Below, one piece after another: positions 31,917 to 35,111 of a stretch of DNA of 35,111 nucleotides. A model generated the notes under the pieces. That model was not told where the DNA came from. It saw only the letters and a list, made by a program, of their open reading frames with translations, and searched no databases. The stretch is from contig JAJVIO010000032.1 in NCBI GenBank assembly GCA_022071975.1, positions 26,521 to 61,631 of the forward strand, written 5' to 3'. The stretch's first letter is position 1; every line of letters begins with the position of its first letter. The DNA is from Planctomycetota bacterium (GTDB lineage: Bacteria; Planctomycetota; UBA8742; UBA2392). A program made the position numbers and the translations under genes.

Positions 31917-32654
31917 ATGACCTACGTGGAATGCATCTGCGGCAAGAAGTACGAAATCGACCGCGCCCAGGTTGAGCAGTTCGACTGCGCCGGCTGCGGC
32001 CGCAACCTGCACGTGCCCGACGAGAAGCTGGAACAGCAGCTGACCCAGCTGCGCGCCCGCATGAAAGAAGGCGAGCCGGGCATGCGCGACGCCATGAACC
32101 GCGCCGCCGCCCTGCGTAACTTCCACGCCGTGGCGCTATTAAAGGAAGGAGCGGCGTCGGGCATCCGCGAGGCGGTCAATATCGCGCTCACCGCGCTGGT
32201 GGATTTTGACGGCCCGGGTCGTGACGTGGTGCTGGAGTGGATCAAGTCCGGCGCGCTGAGCATGTCGCGGCTGGTCAGCGCCCTGCGCGAGCAGAAGTAC
32301 GAGGGCGGCGCGGAGTTCATCAGCGAACTGGTCGAGACCGGCGTGCTGAAGGAAAACCAGATTGCCGAGGTAGCGCCCTTCCTGGGCGACTCGCACTCAC
32401 TGCGCGCCCTTGAAGTGCTGCGCGCCTCGCGCGAGCGCTTCCCCAACCTCGGCGGGCTGCTCGATGACGCCATGAAGCGCATGAAGCACCTGGATGAATC
32501 GGCCGGCGGCATCCCCGAATCCGCCAAGCGCATCCCCGGGCGCGAAGCCGCCGACGCCGATCCCCCCGCGAAAAAAGGCTGCATGGGCCTGCTGCTGGTG
32601 CTGGCGCTGGCGCTTGGCATGCTGGCCGCGGCCGTGATGTGGGTGAAGGCTTGA
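31917..32654 (+). CDS. Zinc-ribbon protein with helical middle and C-terminal membrane anchor
   Basis: A 245-residue protein. The N-terminus holds a small zinc ribbon, Cys6-x-Cys8 and Cys24-x-x-Cys27 (VECICGKKYEIDR ... FDCAGCGRN). A coiled stretch follows, then helical repeats of HEAT type (about 55-190: AAALRNFHAVALLKEG, IREAVNIALTALVDFD, GAEFISELVETGVLKENQIAEVAPFLG). A charged linker leads to one C-terminal transmembrane helix (about 221-243), so the domain faces the cytoplasm if tail-anchored. Family unknown. TATGCT lies nine bases before the ATG. The stop overlaps or lies inside the start region of the next gene. Confidence 0.85.
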   Translation: MTYVECICGKKYEIDRAQVEQFDCAGCGRNLHVPDEKLEQQLTQLRARMKEGEPGMRDAMNRAAALRNFHAVALLKEGAASGIREAVNIALTALVDFDGPGRDVVLEWIKSGALSMSRLVSALREQKYEGGAEFISELVETGVLKENQIAEVAPFLGDSHSLRALEVLRASRERFPNLGGLLDDAMKRMKHLDESAGGIPESAKRIPGREAADADPPAKKGCMGLLLVLALALGMLAAAVMWVKA

Positions 32655-34942
32655 AGCGAGCTATCCTGTTCCTGTGTCTGCTGATCGCCGCGCTGGGCGC
32701 AACGCCCGGCTGCGACGAAGTGCAGAATGACGCCTTCGGCGGCGTGCTCGGCATGGTGGGACAGCCCGCCATCGGCGGCTGCCAGGTAGACGTCTACAAC
32801 GCGCTGGCCTTCGAAAGCCTGGATTCAACGGCCGGGCGCATCGGCGCCGGCACCACGGCATCCAACGGGCGCTTCGCCATCGAGCTTGACGACGCGCACC
32901 TCGGACGGCCTTTGCTGCTGGTCGCGCGGCCGGGCCCCACCGCCCTGTACCGTGATTTCGGCGCCGTGGGCGCGCCCGACGTGGTGTGGGACAGCCCGCG
33001 CCAGCCCTGGGTGGCGGTACTGAACGAGTGGCGCGGCGGCGAAATCTACGCGGCAATCAACCCCATCACCACCGTCGCCTTCCACAGCCTGATGCGCCTG
33101 CCCACCGAGGAGTTCGGCCCCGGCCTGTCGCGTTTCGACCGCGAGGTGGTGAACGCCGTGCACGCCGCCACGGCCGCGAACTTCGGCATCCGCGTTGACC
33201 CTTCCAGTGAAGGCATCACACCCCCCAGCGGCTCCGAGTTCGAGCCGCTGGACGTTTTCTATCTCGAGAATGCCGACCGCTGCCAGTCGTACGCCTACGC
33301 CTGCCTGCAGCTCGCGATCGCGGCCAATGACTTCGCCAACACCACCGCGGCCGCCGACGACGCCCTGGATTTCTATGAGGCGCTGTTCCACGACGCGCAG
33401 GACGGCGCGCTGGACGGGCAGAACTTCGGCACGCCCCAGCCGGTGCTGAACCAGGTGCCGGCGCTGGTCGGGCGCGAGGCCACGGGTGAATCCAGCCTGC
33501 TGCTGTGGCTCAGCACCCACGCGCTGACACCGCTGCAGGAAGGCTTCCTCAGTAACGCCCGCGGCGGCGGCGCTTTCGACCCGCTGCCCGCGGATATCCT
33601 GGACGTGCAGTCCACGGCCACCGGCGCGTTGCGCCCCACGCGCATCGACAGCTTCGACGTGCAGAACTACCCGTACTCGGGCAACCTGGTACTGACCGTG
33701 AAGGGCGCGGGCCTGCGGAACACCGACCGCTTCGTGTTCCGCAGCAACGACGACGCCACGGCCGAGTTCATCGTGGACCGCGACTCGGTGGGCGTGGACG
33801 GCGAGTACCAGTACAACAGCGACACCGAGCTGCGCCTGCGCATCCCCGACTTCGCCGTCACCACCCGCACCGTGCACACCGCCCTGCAGGTCGCCTCGGG
33901 GGCGGATTTCCGCATCGTGCGGCTGATCCTGGAGAACCTGCCGGACATCCAGTCCACAACCCGCGACATCGAGAACCTGCTGACCGGCGACGCCCGCGTC
34001 ACCGACCGCACCGAGCCTTTGCTGGTCAGCGTGCGGCTGGGGCGCGTGGACGCCGCCGGCGAGCTGCACGCCGCCGAGTACGGCAACAACGTCGGCAGCG
34101 CCGACCCGGCAACCCTGACACCCGGCGTGGACGACGTCTACGAGATGCGCGTGCGCGTCACCAACCCGGGCCCGGCGGCGATCAACAACCTGGGGCTCGA
34201 CCTCGGGCTCAGCGCCTTCAGCCAGCTGGGCAACCCGGTTGTGCCGGATGTGTTCGGCGGCGCGGCAGCCAATCGCGCGCTGATTTTCGAGGGCACCCTG
34301 CCGACCGCCAACCTGAACCCCGGCGACGTAGCCGAGCTGAACTACCGCTTCATGTTCCTGGACACCGCCATCCCGGCCGACCTGCAGGTCGGCGCCCCGG
34401 TCAAGTTCACGCCGGTACTGAGCAGCGGGCCCGCCACGCCCACCACCAGCGACGTGATCGGTTTCAACCGCACCGTGCAACTCGGCCCCGCGCTGCCCGA
34501 CCCCACCGCCGTGCTGGATGCGCTGGCAGCACCCACCCTGCCGGCCGCGGTGACGGCCGGCGACAGCTTTGACATCCGGCTTGATTTCAGCGCCAGCCCG
34601 CGCGCCGGCGCGGCGATGCAGACGCTGAAGGTGAAGCAGGCGACGCTGACCATCACCTTCGACGGCGAGACCACGGTGCTGCACCTGGGCGACTCGTTCT
34701 TCGAGGGCGTGGGCGCCTCGGGCCTGTATTTCGAGAGCCTGGTGCTGAATTCCACCGGCGGGCAGGCGCTGCCGATCACGCTCACGGCGCTGAGCAACGC
34801 CGACGCCATTATCCTCACCGTGCGCACCGACCCAACCCGCACCGGCCTGCTGACCGCCAGCTTCACAGCCACGGCCGTGGACATAGCCACGGGCACGGAA
34901 AGCAGCCAGGCGTCCGGGGCGGCAAACACGACGATTTCGTGA
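32639..34942 (+). CDS. Large exported, probably lipid-anchored protein with beta-rich modules
   Basis: Up to 767 residues. It starts with a hydrophobic signal (LKRAILFLCLLIAALGATPGC); the Cys could be lipidated, although the box TPGC is not canonical. Residues about 40-130 look like a small beta domain (QPAIGGCQVDVYNAL ... GRFAIELDDAHLGRPLLLVAR), a carboxypeptidase-regulatory-like fold. Further on, VDDVYEMRVRVTNPGPAAINNLGL (about 495-520) resembles CARDB/Ig-like domains of surface proteins. GTG 32639 overlaps the upstream gene by 16 bases; a TTG at 32651, sharing TTGA with the stop, is an alternative. A cell-surface structural or adhesive role is inferred. Confidence 0.85.
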   Translation: MGEGLKRAILFLCLLIAALGATPGCDEVQNDAFGGVLGMVGQPAIGGCQVDVYNALAFESLDSTAGRIGAGTTASNGRFAIELDDAHLGRPLLLVARPGPTALYRDFGAVGAPDVVWDSPRQPWVAVLNEWRGGEIYAAINPITTVAFHSLMRLPTEEFGPGLSRFDREVVNAVHAATAANFGIRVDPSSEGITPPSGSEFEPLDVFYLENADRCQSYAYACLQLAIAANDFANTTAAADDALDFYEALFHDAQDGALDGQNFGTPQPVLNQVPALVGREATGESSLLLWLSTHALTPLQEGFLSNARGGGAFDPLPADILDVQSTATGALRPTRIDSFDVQNYPYSGNLVLTVKGAGLRNTDRFVFRSNDDATAEFIVDRDSVGVDGEYQYNSDTELRLRIPDFAVTTRTVHTALQVASGADFRIVRLILENLPDIQSTTRDIENLLTGDARVTDRTEPLLVSVRLGRVDAAGELHAAEYGNNVGSADPATLTPGVDDVYEMRVRVTNPGPAAINNLGLDLGLSAFSQLGNPVVPDVFGGAAANRALIFEGTLPTANLNPGDVAELNYRFMFLDTAIPADLQVGAPVKFTPVLSSGPATPTTSDVIGFNRTVQLGPALPDPTAVLDALAAPTLPAAVTAGDSFDIRLDFSASPRAGAAMQTLKVKQATLTITFDGETTVLHLGDSFFEGVGASGLYFESLVLNSTGGQALPITLTALSNADAIILTVRTDPTRTGLLTASFTATAVDIATGTESSQASGAANTTIS

Positions 34943-35005
34943 ATTCAGAGGATAGAGGTCAGAGGCCAGGGGTTAGGGGTTAGGGGTTAGGGGTTAGGGA
35001 TTAGG
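34943..35005. repeat. Heptamer array with telomere-like GGTTAGG units
   Basis: Nine in-phase units begin on the base after the stop codon: ATTCAGA, GGATAGA, GGTCAGA, GGCCAGG, GGTTAGG four times, GATTAGG. The five or more runs of three to four G separated by TTA could form a G-quadruplex in the plus-strand DNA or RNA. Confidence 0.92.
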
Positions 35006-35010
35006 GCCCA

Positions 35011-35111
35011 CTGCCTCCCCTGTCCGCCGTAGCTTTAGCGAAGGCGGATGCCGCCCCTGTCCGCCGTAGCTTTAGCGAAGGCGGATGCCGCCCCTGTCCG
35101 CCGTAGCTTTA
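35011..35111. repeat. 37-base tandem hairpin repeat, right composite copy
   Basis: Units start at 35017, 35054 and 35091 with a period of 37, the third cut by the window end. Each carries TCCGCC-GTAGCTTTAGCGA-AGGCGGA, an inverted repeat. The first copy with its left flank (35011-35052) is the inverted match of 30980-31021. No spacers lie between units, so this is not CRISPR. Confidence 0.92.

Noticed and set aside
35011..35111. CRISPR array from the 37-base repeats
   Set aside because: Units abut each other without unique spacers.

Overview
The window is about 35 kb of GC-rich bacterial DNA (roughly two-thirds G+C in most genes) packed with ordinary chromosomal genes on both strands. No rRNA, tRNA, phage, conjugation or insertion-sequence gene was seen. 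The mix suggests a planctomycete-like member of the PVC group: giant secreted DUF3857/transglutaminase proteins, a eukaryote-type UDP-sugar pyrophosphorylase, a disordered proline/glycine-rich membrane protein, and many secreted proteins of unknown function. That placement is inference from gene content, not from a marker-gene tree.

Layout. 1-1778 (minus): RidA-like protein, HAD hydrolase and the start of a secreted protein cut by the window edge. 1921-3814: an MFS transporter (plus) converging on a VOC protein and a GIY-YIG protein (minus). 3983-4336 (minus): tmRNA with its own promoter and the tag GKTINADNSYALAA. 4399-11936 (minus): two giant exported paralogues in one operon; one has an intact transglutaminase triad, the other has lost Cys and His. 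12081-13556: leucyl aminopeptidase. 13959-16458 (minus): modABC molybdate importer with overlapping genes. 16535-19024 (plus): NIF3 family protein, a four-helix membrane protein and a low-GC membrane protein resembling an M50 protease without its active site. 19122-19518: a hairpin-rich block bounded by inverted repeats. 19523-24001 (minus): UDP-sugar pyrophosphorylase, a disordered protein with four DxTxFSPxPP motifs, and an orphan DNA methyltransferase. 24174-24812 (plus): dienelactone-hydrolase-like protein lacking its nucleophile, its 3' end tandemly copied. 24913-30255 (minus): secreted unknown, YaeQ-like protein, small membrane protein, metK, PAP2 phosphatase and HNH protein. 30507-34942 (plus): membrane protein, HExxH metallopeptidase-like protein, zinc-ribbon membrane protein and a large exported protein.

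The most unusual signal is in the spacers. Many hold short tandem arrays with a strict 7-base period (8 or 9 in one spacer) whose unit sequence drifts from copy to copy while the phase is kept. They start within a few bases of stop or start codons, and in one case contribute to a stop codon. A second repeat class, a hairpin with the core TAGCTTTAGCGAAGGCGGA, forms with an adjoining heptamer array a composite element present in opposite orientations on either side of the 31-35 kb gene block. A third signal is a minus-strand promoter, structured leader and strong intrinsic terminator lying six bases before the Shine-Dalgarno sequence of the HNH gene, which is either an attenuator or a separate small RNA.

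Six gene starts have a TANNNT box 6-9 bases upstream and, in five of them, no evident Shine-Dalgarno sequence, which suggests leaderless mRNAs.
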